Part shown: positions 47,393 to 55,252 of the stretch, one piece after another
Layout of the letters: every line of letters begins with the position of its first letter
Position numbering within the stretch: the first letter of the stretch is position 1
Assembly (NCBI GenBank): GCA_019429405.1
Contig: JAHYIZ010000001.1
Coordinates: 108,035-172,034, forward strand
Source of the DNA: Paracoccaceae bacterium
GTDB taxonomy: Bacteria > Pseudomonadota > Alphaproteobacteria > Rhodobacterales > Rhodobacteraceae
DNA: 64,000 bases
Direction of reading: 5' to 3'
Position numbers and translations under genes: made by a program
Notes under the pieces: model-generated
Seen by the model: only the letters and a program-made list of their open reading frames with translations
What the model was told of the DNA's origin: nothing
Database searches by the model: none

Positions 47393-47916
47393 AACGCCTC
47401 GCGCGCGCGCTCGCGCTTCAGCTTTTCCATCTTGCGGGTAATCATCTGGCGCTTCAGCGGCCCGAGATAGTCCAGAAACAGCTTGCCGTTCAGATGGTCG
47501 AACTCGTGTTGCGCGCAGGTCGCCCAAAGCCCATCGAACTGCTCTTCTACCACCTTGCCCTCAAGCGTGGTCCAGCGCATTCGCACCTCGGCGGGGCGGG
47601 TGACATCGGCGAACTGTTCGGGCACTGACAGGCAGCCTTCCTCATAGGTCCGTGTGTCTTCGGAGACCCAAGTGACCTCGGGGTTGATCAGCACCATCGG
47701 TTGCGGCGCGGCGGCGTGATCCTTGATGCAATCCATTACAAAGAGGCGCTTCAGCGCCCCCACCTGCGGCGCCGCAAGGCCGATGCCGGGCGCCTCATAC
47801 ATGGTCGCGAGCATGTCATCGGCCAGTTTGCGCAGGTCGCGGTCAATTTCGGCCACGGGGTCGCACAGCTTTCGCAGCCGGGGGTCGGGGTGGATAATGA
47901 TGGGGCGCAGGGTCAT
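47389..47916 (-). CDS. def: Peptide deformylase, canonical copy
   Basis: Removes the formyl group from nascent proteins. The 175-residue protein has all motifs in standard form: GIGLAAPQVG, EEGCLSVPEQ and QHEFDHLNG. The ATG at 47916 begins MTLRPIIIHPDPRLRK, the normal N-terminus. First gene of the def-def-def-like-fmt unit. Confidence 0.96.
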   Translation of the reverse strand: MTLRPIIIHPDPRLRKLCDPVAEIDRDLRKLADDMLATMYEAPGIGLAAPQVGALKRLFVMDCIKDHAAAPQPMVLINPEVTWVSEDTRTYEEGCLSVPEQFADVTRPAEVRMRWTTLEGKVVEEQFDGLWATCAQHEFDHLNGKLFLDYLGPLKRQMITRKMEKLKRERAREAF

Positions 47917-47935
47917 GGGCGCTGATTTAGGCCAT

Positions 47936-47967
47936 GCCACGCGGCCTTGCAAGGCGGGCCGCGTGGC
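47936..47967. repeat. Perfect 11-bp inverted repeat between def and patB
   Basis: GCCACGCGGCC and GGCCGCGTGGC with a 10-nt spacer, in the divergent 124-bp region. It could be an operator for either gene or a leader hairpin. No T-run follows. Confidence 0.5.
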
Positions 47968-48040
47968 GCAATCGCCATTTGCCCCCGCCGCCCCGCCCGC
48001 TATAACCCACAGACGCAACCGCCGCCGCAAGGACACCCTG

Positions 48041-49225
48041 ATGAGCCAGACCCCCGACTTTGACGAGATCATCAACCGCTTCGGCACCCATTCGGTGAAA
48101 TGGGACGGGATGGAGCCGATCTACGGCGTGCCCGCCGCCGATGGCATCTCGATGTGGGTGGCCGACATGGATTTTCGCCCGCCGCAGGTTGTGCAAGACG
48201 CGCTTGAGTCGATGCTGGCGCATGGGATCTATGGCTATTTCGGCGATGATGCCGCCTACCTTGCCGCGATCCGCTGGTGGATGCTGTCGCGCCACGGCTG
48301 GGCGGTGGAAAAGGATTGGATCTTTACCACCCATGGTCTGGTGAACGGCACCGCGATTTGCGTTGACGCCTTTACCGCGCCGGGTGACGGGGTGGTGCTG
48401 ATGACCCCGGTCTACCACGCCTTTGCGCGGGTCATCAAAGCCGCCGGGCGACGGGTGGTGGAATGCCCGCTGGCGCAGGTCAATGGCCGCTATGAGATGG
48501 ATTTCGCCGCCTGGGACGCGCAGATGACCGGCGCCGAAAAAATGCTCATCCTCTGTTCGCCACACAACCCCGGCGGCAGGGTCTGGAGCGTGGACGAGCT
48601 GCGGGGCGTCGCCGATTTTTGTGCCCGCCACGACCTTGTGCTGGCCTCGGATGAAATTCACCACGACCTGCTGATGCCCGGCCAGCGCCACACCGTCATG
48701 GCCAATGCAGCACCCGAGGCCGCAGGGCGCCTTGTCACGCTGACCGCGACCACTAAAACCTTCAACATCGCCGGTGCCCATATCGGCAACGTCATCATCG
48801 CCGACCCGATGTTGCGCGCCCGCTTTGCCGCGCGGCTGGCGGCGCTGGGCATTTCGCCCAATTCGTTCGGCATGGCGATGGCGACTGCCGCCTATTCGCC
48901 CGAGGGGGCCGAATGGCTCGGCGCGCTGAACCTCTATCTTGATGGCAACCGGCGGCTGTTCGATGCTGGCGTCAACGCCATTCCCGGCCTGCGCTCGATG
49001 CCGCTTGAGGCGACCTACCTTGCCTGGGTCGACTTTGCGGGCACCGGCATGGCTGCCGATGAATTCACCCGCCGGGTCGAGAAAGGCGCCCGCATCGCGG
49101 CGAACCACGGGCCGAGCTTTGGCGCGGGGGGCGAGAGCTTTTTACGGTTCAACCTCGCAACGCCGCGCACGCTGGTGGCAGAGGCTGTGGCGCGGTTGCA
49201 GAAAGCGTTTTCCGATCTGCAGTAG
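48041..49225 (+). CDS. PatB/MalY-type PLP-dependent C-S lyase
   Basis: Class-II-like aminotransferase fold enzyme of 394 residues, probably a cystathionine beta-lyase. It shows GISMWVADMDFRPP, HGIYGYFG, PYHAF-like TPVYHAFARVI, CSPHNPGGRVW, SDEIHHDLL and the PLP lysine in TATTKTFNIAGAHIGN. The ATG at 48041 follows a weak AAGGA. The MSQTPDFDEIINRFGTHSVKWD start is typical of PatB. Confidence 0.9.
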   Translation: MSQTPDFDEIINRFGTHSVKWDGMEPIYGVPAADGISMWVADMDFRPPQVVQDALESMLAHGIYGYFGDDAAYLAAIRWWMLSRHGWAVEKDWIFTTHGLVNGTAICVDAFTAPGDGVVLMTPVYHAFARVIKAAGRRVVECPLAQVNGRYEMDFAAWDAQMTGAEKMLILCSPHNPGGRVWSVDELRGVADFCARHDLVLASDEIHHDLLMPGQRHTVMANAAPEAAGRLVTLTATTKTFNIAGAHIGNVIIADPMLRARFAARLAALGISPNSFGMAMATAAYSPEGAEWLGALNLYLDGNRRLFDAGVNAIPGLRSMPLEATYLAWVDFAGTGMAADEFTRRVEKGARIAANHGPSFGAGGESFLRFNLATPRTLVAEAVARLQKAFSDLQ

Positions 49226-49227
49226 CG

Positions 49228-49575
49228 TCAGGCGCGGGGCAGATACCCCACGGGTGCCGCCTCGTCACGCACGAAATCGAGCGCGGCGCGGTCGCGCACG
49301 GCGGTTTCGCGCTTGATGGTGCAGATCAGCTCGCCCGCCTCCACCGCCGAGGCGATGATCAGGCAGGTCGCCAGATGGCGGCTGCCATCGTGCAGCTCGA
49401 CCAGCCCGCGCAGTTGCGCGACCTGCGCGGCATCGAGCGCAAAGCCGCCCTTCCAGCGCCGCAGCACCGCATAGCTTTGCCCGCCCGCCACCACGCGCAG
49501 CCGCAAGCGGCGGCGCTCGGCAATGAACTGCGCCTCGCGCAGCGCAGCCAGAAGCTCTTTCGGTGGCATTTCCAT
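49228..49575 (-). CDS. Conserved hypothetical protein
   Basis: A 115-residue soluble protein that I do not recognise by family number. It begins MEMPPKELLAALREAQFIAERRRLRLRVV and has no signal or membrane segment. VVAGGQSYAVLRRWKGGFALD and HLATCLIIASAVEAGELICTIKRET suggest a small alpha/beta fold. ATG 49575 follows GGAG. Convergent with patB with 2 bp between stops, and separated from the transglycosylase gene by a 174-bp divergent region. Confidence 0.7.
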   Translation of the reverse strand: MEMPPKELLAALREAQFIAERRRLRLRVVAGGQSYAVLRRWKGGFALDAAQVAQLRGLVELHDGSRHLATCLIIASAVEAGELICTIKRETAVRDRAALDFVRDEAAPVGYLPRA

Positions 49576-49749
49576 TGGCAGTCTCCGCAGGTGCTTGCCT
49601 TCAAGGATGTGCCGCGAATTGTAAAAATCAAGCAACGCCGCGGTGATGCGGGCAAATTCGCCCTATCCGTGCCTTTGCCGCCACGCAACGCGGGTTGCCA
49701 GATCAGCCATGGCTGGTAGTCTTGCCGGGTTGTGCATCAAGAGGTTCCC

Positions 49750-50913
49750 ATGCGTTTGCTTTACCCCGTAATTGCCTTGCAGCTTTTGGCCGCGCCCGCG
49801 CTGGCGCAATGTGGCGGCGACTTTTCGGCTTTTGTCGCGGCGCTCAAGCCTGAAATTGCGGCGCAGGGGCTTACAACACGGCAGACCGACGCCTTTCTGG
49901 CGGGTGTCGTGCAAGATGCCCGCGTGCTGCGCGCCGACAGGGCACAAAGCTTTTTTCGCAAGGATTTCATCGAGTTTTCGCGCCTGCTGGTCAGCCAGAA
50001 CCGGATGCAGGTGGGCACCGCGAACCTCGCGAAGTACCGCACTGTCTTTGATCGGGTGGAGGCGGACTACGGCGTTTCGCGCGGCGTGCTGACCGCGTTC
50101 TGGGGCCTTGAGACCGATTTTGGCGCATTTCAGGGTGATTACAACACCCGCGATGCGCTGGTGACGCTGGCACATGATTGCCGCCGGCCCGAGCTTTTTC
50201 GGCCGCAAATCATGGCTGCCGCACGGCTTTATGCGCGGGGCGATTTTGATATTGCCGGGGTTGGCGCCTGGGCGGGTGAGATCGGGCAGGTGCAAATGCT
50301 GCCAATCGACATCGAGCGCAACGGGGTTGACGGCGACGGCGATGGCCATGTGAACCTGCGCTCTTCGCCTGCCGATGCGCTGCTATCTGGCGCCAAGATG
50401 CTGAAAAGCCTTGGCTGGCGGTCGGGTGAGCCTTGGTTGCAGGAAATCGCGGTGCCGCCCGATCTCGACTGGGCTAAGACCGGGCTGGAAACCCGACTTG
50501 CCACCGCCGATTGGGCCGCGATGGGTGTGCGCGCGCGCGAAGGGTCACTGGCGCGCGGTCTGCAAGGCTCGGTGTTGCTGCCGATGGGGCACAAGGGCCC
50601 GGCCTTCATGGCCTACCCGAATTTCTCGGTGCTGTTTGAGTGGAACCAGAGCTTTGCCTATGTCACCACCGCCGCCTATTACGCCACGCGCCTGCTTGGG
50701 GCGCCCGTCTACCTGCCCGGAAACGCTGACCCGCTCTTGAGCCTTGAAGACATGAAGGCCCTGCAACAAAAGCTTGCGGCGCGTGGGCATGATGTTGGCA
50801 AGATCGACGGCATCCTTGGCGCCATGACCCGTGCCGCGGTGCAAAAGGAACAGACTCGGCTTGGCCTGCCCGCTGACGCCTGGCCGACGCCCGAGCTTTT
50901 GCGCCGGCTTTAG
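49750..50913 (+). CDS. Lytic murein transglycosylase (MltB family)
   Basis: Periplasmic enzyme that cleaves the glycan strand to 1,6-anhydro-muropeptides. The 387-residue protein has a signal peptide (cleavage after APALA, before QCGGDF), an SLT_2 domain with the catalytic Glu in FWGLETDFG and GEIGQVQMLP, and a C-terminal peptidoglycan-binding domain (LSLEDMKALQQKLAARGHDVGKIDGILG). ATG 49750 is placed at the signal peptide. Confidence 0.93.
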   Translation: MRLLYPVIALQLLAAPALAQCGGDFSAFVAALKPEIAAQGLTTRQTDAFLAGVVQDARVLRADRAQSFFRKDFIEFSRLLVSQNRMQVGTANLAKYRTVFDRVEADYGVSRGVLTAFWGLETDFGAFQGDYNTRDALVTLAHDCRRPELFRPQIMAAARLYARGDFDIAGVGAWAGEIGQVQMLPIDIERNGVDGDGDGHVNLRSSPADALLSGAKMLKSLGWRSGEPWLQEIAVPPDLDWAKTGLETRLATADWAAMGVRAREGSLARGLQGSVLLPMGHKGPAFMAYPNFSVLFEWNQSFAYVTTAAYYATRLLGAPVYLPGNADPLLSLEDMKALQQKLAARGHDVGKIDGILGAMTRAAVQKEQTRLGLPADAWPTPELLRRL

Positions 50914-51080
50914 CCAGGACAAACTCACCAGATCGTGGCAATGCGTGCGCCGATCTGCGCGCACCAATGCGACTATTTTGCTTGCCGGGGGTTTTTATCG
51001 TCAGAATATGTTACACTTACAAAGCGTGCATACCGCGTGGCCGCCACTGCCGCCGGTGTGCGCGGAACCTGGGGGCCAGC

Positions 51081-51812
51081 ATGCCAAGCCTGCAATACTT
51101 TCGTCGCGTCTGCTTGCCGTTCATCGCGGTGGTGCTGGTTGGCGCATGCGGTGCGCGCGAAATTCCCAGCGGCATTCACGACCCCTATGAAGCGTCCAAC
51201 CGCCAGACGCACGCCTTCAACGTGGCCATAGGCAATGCGCTTTCTGGTGCGGTCGGCGGCGGCGACGGGCTCCAGGGACCGGCGCTGAAAGTGGCTTCCA
51301 ACTTTGCCGGCAACCTCGGCCTGCCCAGCAAGATTCTCAACTCATTGTTGCAAGGGCGGCTTGAGCCTGCGGTGATGAACACGCTGCGGCTCGTGGTCAA
51401 CACCACCTTCGGCGTGGGCGGGCTGTTCGACGCGGCGGGCACCTCGTTCGGTCTGCCCGAGCATTACACCGACTTTGGCGAGACCCTTTATGTCTGGGGC
51501 GTCGGCGAGGGCGCCTATATCGAACTGCCGGTCATCGGCCCTTCGACCGAGCGCGATGCAGTGGGCCGGGTGGTCGATATTTTCATTGACCCGCTCGGCG
51601 CGGTACTGACAGTGCACCAACACAACAAGCTGCGCCTGATACGGGTCACCGGCAATACCGCCGGCAAATTGCGCTATGCCGGGTCGGTCAGCGCGGTGCT
51701 GTCGGAAAGCGCAGACAGCTATGCGCAGGCGCGGCTGCTCTATTTGCAGAACCGCCGCTTTGCGCTGGGAGCAACGAGTGATGATGATGTCTTTGACCCA
51801 TTTGCCGAATAG
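51081..51812 (+). CDS. mlaA: MlaA family outer-membrane lipoprotein
   Basis: Outer-membrane component of the Mla phospholipid transport pathway. The 243-residue protein has a lipoprotein signal ending VVLVGAC (lipid-modified Cys about residue 22), then the family's DPYEASNRQTHAFN, NRLVVNTTFGVGGLFD-type segment and LPVIGPSTERDAVG. ATG 51081 begins the signal. It overlaps mlaC by 32 nt, so the two are co-translated. The MlaBDEF inner-membrane complex is not in the window. Confidence 0.92.
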   Translation: MPSLQYFRRVCLPFIAVVLVGACGAREIPSGIHDPYEASNRQTHAFNVAIGNALSGAVGGGDGLQGPALKVASNFAGNLGLPSKILNSLLQGRLEPAVMNTLRLVVNTTFGVGGLFDAAGTSFGLPEHYTDFGETLYVWGVGEGAYIELPVIGPSTERDAVGRVVDIFIDPLGAVLTVHQHNKLRLIRVTGNTAGKLRYAGSVSAVLSESADSYAQARLLYLQNRRFALGATSDDDVFDPFAE

Positions 51813-52410
51813 CACCCTCACCCGCCGTGGTTTTGGCGGCGCCCTTGTGGCGGGACTTTCGTTTGCGCTGCTGCCGCAGCGCGCCCTTGCGCTTGATGAC
51901 GCCAGCGCGCGCGCGCTGATCGACGTGGCAATTGGCGAGGTGCACGAAATCATCAACTCGGGCCGCTCCGAAGCGCGGATGCTGACCGATTTCGAGGGCC
52001 TGTTCACCCGCTACGCCGACGTCACAACCATTGCGCGCACCACGCTTGGCGCCGCTGCCCGCCAGGCCTCGGCGGCGCAGATGAGCGCCTATACCCGCGC
52101 CTTTGGCGTTTACCTTTCGCACAAGTACGGGCGGCGCTTTCGTGAATTCATCGGCGCGCGGATCGAGATCACCGGCTCGCGCCCGCTGAAAAGCTTTTAC
52201 GAAGTGCGCTCGCTGGCCTACCTGCAAGGGCAGGCACCGTTCGAGTTGCTCTGGTATGTCTCGGGCGCCACCGGCAAGAACCTGTTTTTCAACATCGTGA
52301 TCGAAGGGGTTGATCTGCTGAACGCCGAACGCACCGAAATCGGCGCCATGCTTGACCGCCGCCGGGGCAATATCGACGCGGTGATCGCCGATCTGCGCGC
52401 GCTTGGCTGA
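51781..52410 (+). CDS. mlaC: MlaC/ABC-transporter periplasmic phospholipid-binding protein
   Basis: Periplasmic shuttle of the Mla pathway, 209 residues. The N-terminus LTRRGFGGALVAGLSFALLP is a twin-arginine-type signal, followed by the mature domain with EVHEIINSGRSE and SHKYGRRFREFIGARI. Three successive ATG codons at 51781, 51784 and 51787 are possible starts; the first has GGGAG 9 nt upstream. Directly downstream of mlaA. Confidence 0.9.
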   Translation: MMMSLTHLPNSTLTRRGFGGALVAGLSFALLPQRALALDDASARALIDVAIGEVHEIINSGRSEARMLTDFEGLFTRYADVTTIARTTLGAAARQASAAQMSAYTRAFGVYLSHKYGRRFREFIGARIEITGSRPLKSFYEVRSLAYLQGQAPFELLWYVSGATGKNLFFNIVIEGVDLLNAERTEIGAMLDRRRGNIDAVIADLRALG

Positions 52411-52418
52411 AGGGCATT

Positions 52419-52443
52419 CCGAAAAGTGTGACGCGGTTTTCGG
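52419..52443. terminator. Possible terminator between mlaC and the PBP gene
   Basis: Inverted repeat CCGAAAA / TTTTCGG with 11-nt spacer in the 63-bp convergent gap. On the minus strand a T7 run lies at 52455-52461. The stem is only 7 bp, so this is tentative. Confidence 0.35.
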
Positions 52444-52473
52444 GTGAAATGCGCGAAAAAAATCCTCGGACGC

Positions 52474-54618
52474 TCAGTTCCCGGCGCCACCAAACAGCTC
52501 GCGCAGCAACCGACCGATCGGATCTTCGGTCTGGCCGCCGCCCCGCGTCGCTGGCGCAAGAGGCGCCGCGCGCCAGCTTTCGGGCGATGCGGTGGGCAGC
52601 GGGCGCGCGGGCAGCCCCTCTTGCACCCTGACCATCACCGCCTGCCAGATTTCCGCAGGCAGGCCGCCGCCAGTTACACCCGCCAGCGGCGTGTTGTCGT
52701 CATACCCCATCCAGACGCCCGCCACATAGTCGGCAGTAAAGCCAATGAACCATGCATCGCGCGACGATTGCGTGGTGCCGGTCTTGCCAGCCGCCTCGCG
52801 GCCGGGCAGGCGGGCGCGCCCGCCGCTGCCCTGTTCGATCACCTGTTCCATCATCCATGTCAGTTCGGCTGCGGCTTTGGGCGAAATCACCCGTTCACCC
52901 ATGCCGCCCGCCTGCCCGATAAGCGGCACATCGTCGCCCGTCAGGCGCAGCTCGATCAGCCCGTAGGGCCGCACCGAAGTGCCGCCGTTCAGAATGCCCG
53001 CATAGGCGCCGGTCATTTCCAGCAGCGTCGATTCCGACACCCCAAGCGCCAGCGCCGGCCCGTCGGCAAGCGCCGAGGCAAAGCCGAACTGGTTGGCCAC
53101 CGCGCGCACCGCATCGCGCCCCACCGCCTCGGACAGCCTGACCGCAGCGGTGTTGAGCGACCGCGCCATCGCGGTGGTCAGCGTCACCTCGCCATAATAT
53201 TCCTTGCCGTAGTTTTCGGGCGACCACGGGCCCGAGCCGCGCACGTTGATGGTCAGCGGCGCGTCCAGAATAATACTGTCAGGCGTGTAGCCCATGTCGA
53301 GCGCCGCCGCATAGATGAACGGCTTGAAGGTTGATCCAGTCTGGCGCAGCGCCTGCGTCGCGCGGTTGAAATCGCCTGCGTTCGGGGTTTTGCGCCCGCC
53401 GACCATCGCCCGCACCGCGCCATCGGCCGACATCACCACGATCGCCGCCTGTGTGGCGCTGCCCTCGCGCAGCTTGGCATCAAACACCTCGGCCAGCGCG
53501 GTTTCGGCGGCGGTCTGGATGCGCTGGTCGAAGGTGGTTGAAATGATCACATCCTCGGTGGTCTCACGGGTCAGGAACGAGGGGCCGGATTCCATCACCC
53601 AATCCGCAAAAAAGCCGCCCGCCCGTGCTGCCGCTGCCTGCGAAAGCTGGGCCGGGTGCGCCTTGGCGTCGGCATATTGGGCATCGGTCAGATAGCCCTG
53701 ATCGTGCATCAGCCCCAGCACCAGCGCGCCCCTGTCTTGCGCGCGCTGCAAGTTTCCGGTCGGGGCGTAGCGCGATGGTGCCTTCAGAAGCCCTGCCAGC
53801 ATCGCCGCCTCGGCCGGGGTCACATTTGCCGCCGACTTGCCGAAATAGCGCTGGCTTGCCGCCTCGAACCCGCGCGCGCCAGCGCCAAGGTAGGAACGGT
53901 TGACGTAGATCGTCAGGATCTCGTCCTTGGTGTATTTCACCTCCATCGCAAGCGAGTAGGGGATCTCCTTGATCTTGCGCCAGACGCTGCCCTTGCGGCA
54001 GTCGGCCTCATACTCGGCCTCGGTCTTCCAGGTCGCGGCGTCATAGGGCACGCCAAGGCACAGAAGCTTGGCGACCTGCTGCGTGATCGTGGAACCGCCG
54101 TTGCCCTCCAGAGGCCCGCGACCCTCGCTGAGGTTGATGCGAATCGCCCCGGCAATGCCGCGCGGGCTGATGCCGAAGTGGCTGTAGAAACGCTTGTCCT
54201 CGGTGGCGATGATGGCGTTTTTCAGATTGGGCGAGACCGTGGTGGCCGAAATCTGGCCGCCAAAGGTTTCTCCGCGCCACGCAAACACTTGCCCGTCACG
54301 GTCAAGCATGGTGACAGATCCGCGCTGGCGCGCGTCAAGCAGCGCCGAAAGCTGCGGCAACTGGCTTTGGAAATAGAACACCGCTCCGGCAAGGATCAGT
54401 GCACCTATCACCCCCAGCCGCCAGCCCACACCCCACAGCACCTTCCAGATGCCGCGCCACAGCCATGCAACGGCCGCCACCAGCGGGTTGCGGCGGCGCG
54501 CGGGAGTGCGCGCACGTTTTGGCGCAGACGGTTTGTGCACAGCCTTGGCAGGCTGCGGCTTGGCCGCTGCATATCGTCTGTCTGCAACCAGGGGCCGCCT
54601 GCCGCCCTTTTGTGCCAT
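52474..54618 (-). CDS. Class A penicillin-binding protein (transglycosylase/transpeptidase)
   Basis: Bifunctional peptidoglycan synthase, 714 residues. After a basic cytoplasmic N-terminus there is one transmembrane helix (about 66-87), then a GT51 domain with the catalytic Glu in IIATEDKRFYSHFG and GNGGSTITQQVAK, then a transpeptidase domain with the SXXK motif in TGSTFKPF, SLNTAAVRL as the SXN box and KTGTTQSSRDAWFIGFT. A short C-terminal tail follows. PBP1-type; 1A, 1B or 1C cannot be settled here. Confidence 0.94.
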   Translation of the reverse strand: MAQKGGRRPLVADRRYAAAKPQPAKAVHKPSAPKRARTPARRRNPLVAAVAWLWRGIWKVLWGVGWRLGVIGALILAGAVFYFQSQLPQLSALLDARQRGSVTMLDRDGQVFAWRGETFGGQISATTVSPNLKNAIIATEDKRFYSHFGISPRGIAGAIRINLSEGRGPLEGNGGSTITQQVAKLLCLGVPYDAATWKTEAEYEADCRKGSVWRKIKEIPYSLAMEVKYTKDEILTIYVNRSYLGAGARGFEAASQRYFGKSAANVTPAEAAMLAGLLKAPSRYAPTGNLQRAQDRGALVLGLMHDQGYLTDAQYADAKAHPAQLSQAAAARAGGFFADWVMESGPSFLTRETTEDVIISTTFDQRIQTAAETALAEVFDAKLREGSATQAAIVVMSADGAVRAMVGGRKTPNAGDFNRATQALRQTGSTFKPFIYAAALDMGYTPDSIILDAPLTINVRGSGPWSPENYGKEYYGEVTLTTAMARSLNTAAVRLSEAVGRDAVRAVANQFGFASALADGPALALGVSESTLLEMTGAYAGILNGGTSVRPYGLIELRLTGDDVPLIGQAGGMGERVISPKAAAELTWMMEQVIEQGSGGRARLPGREAAGKTGTTQSSRDAWFIGFTADYVAGVWMGYDDNTPLAGVTGGGLPAEIWQAVMVRVQEGLPARPLPTASPESWRAAPLAPATRGGGQTEDPIGRLLRELFGGAGN

Positions 54619-54739
54619 CTGCTACCCGCACCACTGCCCGTTTCTTGGCGCCAGCTTACATGCCCCCGCCGCCGATGTGGAGCAGCTTCACGGGGTGATT
54701 CGCTTTTGCGCGCGCCTATAAATTAGGCGTCACGACATG

Positions 54740-54815
54740 TTTGTGCAAAATTTGTGCAATTCATACGGATTCTCGCCTCTTCGCACCCGCCGCAAATCTT
54801 GTGCTGCGTGTGCAA
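54740..54815. promoter_or_regulatory. GTGCAA-containing direct repeats upstream of glnK-amtB
   Basis: TTTGTGCAA at 54740-54748 and 54751-54759, 11 bp apart (one helical turn), and a third GTGCAA at 54810-54815. They lie in the 267-bp divergent region PBP-glnK, 70-146 bp upstream of glnK. An NtrC or similar nitrogen-control site is possible but the sequence is not a clear NtrC consensus, and no convincing sigma-54 promoter was found. Confidence 0.4.
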
Positions 54816-54885
54816 AGCGCGCCCTCTGGGTCCGTGCGGTGCCCAATGCGGTGGCATCGGGGCTGACAGAGGAAGGAATGACGAC

Positions 54886-55224
54886 GTGAAACTCATCATT
54901 GCAGCAATCAAGCCGTTCAAGCTCGACGAGGTGCGCGAGGCGCTCACCGCGATCGGGGTGCGCGGCATGATGGTAACCGAGATCAAGGGCTTTGGCGCGC
55001 AGTCAGGCCATACCGAAATTTACCGCGGCGCCGAATACGCCGTGAATTTCGTGCCCAAGATCAAGCTGGAAATTGTGGTGCAAGACGCGCTGGCCGACGA
55101 GGTGGTGGAAACCATCGCACGCACCGCGCGCACCCAGAAAATCGGCGACGGCAAGATTTTCGTGCTGGACGTGGCGCAGGCAGTGCGCGTGCGCACCGGC
55201 GATGTGAATGACGAGGCGCTCTAA
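54886..55224 (+). CDS. glnK: Nitrogen regulatory PII protein GlnK
   Basis: Trimeric PII signal protein that blocks AmtB under nitrogen excess. The 112-residue protein has Y51 in the T-loop (HTEIYRGAEYAVNF), the uridylylation site, and conserved KLIIAAIKPFKLDEVREAL. The start is GTG at 54886, preceded by GGAAGG; the ATG at 54878 runs into a stop. GlnK is preferred to GlnB because amtB follows directly, 28 bp downstream. Confidence 0.95.
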   Translation: MKLIIAAIKPFKLDEVREALTAIGVRGMMVTEIKGFGAQSGHTEIYRGAEYAVNFVPKIKLEIVVQDALADEVVETIARTARTQKIGDGKIFVLDVAQAVRVRTGDVNDEAL

Positions 55225-55252
55225 CGCAGCCGCAACAAGGGACATGAGAGAG

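Noticed and set aside
54850-54870. Possible sigma-54 promoter (TGGCATCGGGGCTGA) before glnK
   Set aside because: The spacing between the GG and GC elements is 7 rather than 10 nt, so it does not match the -24/-12 consensus.
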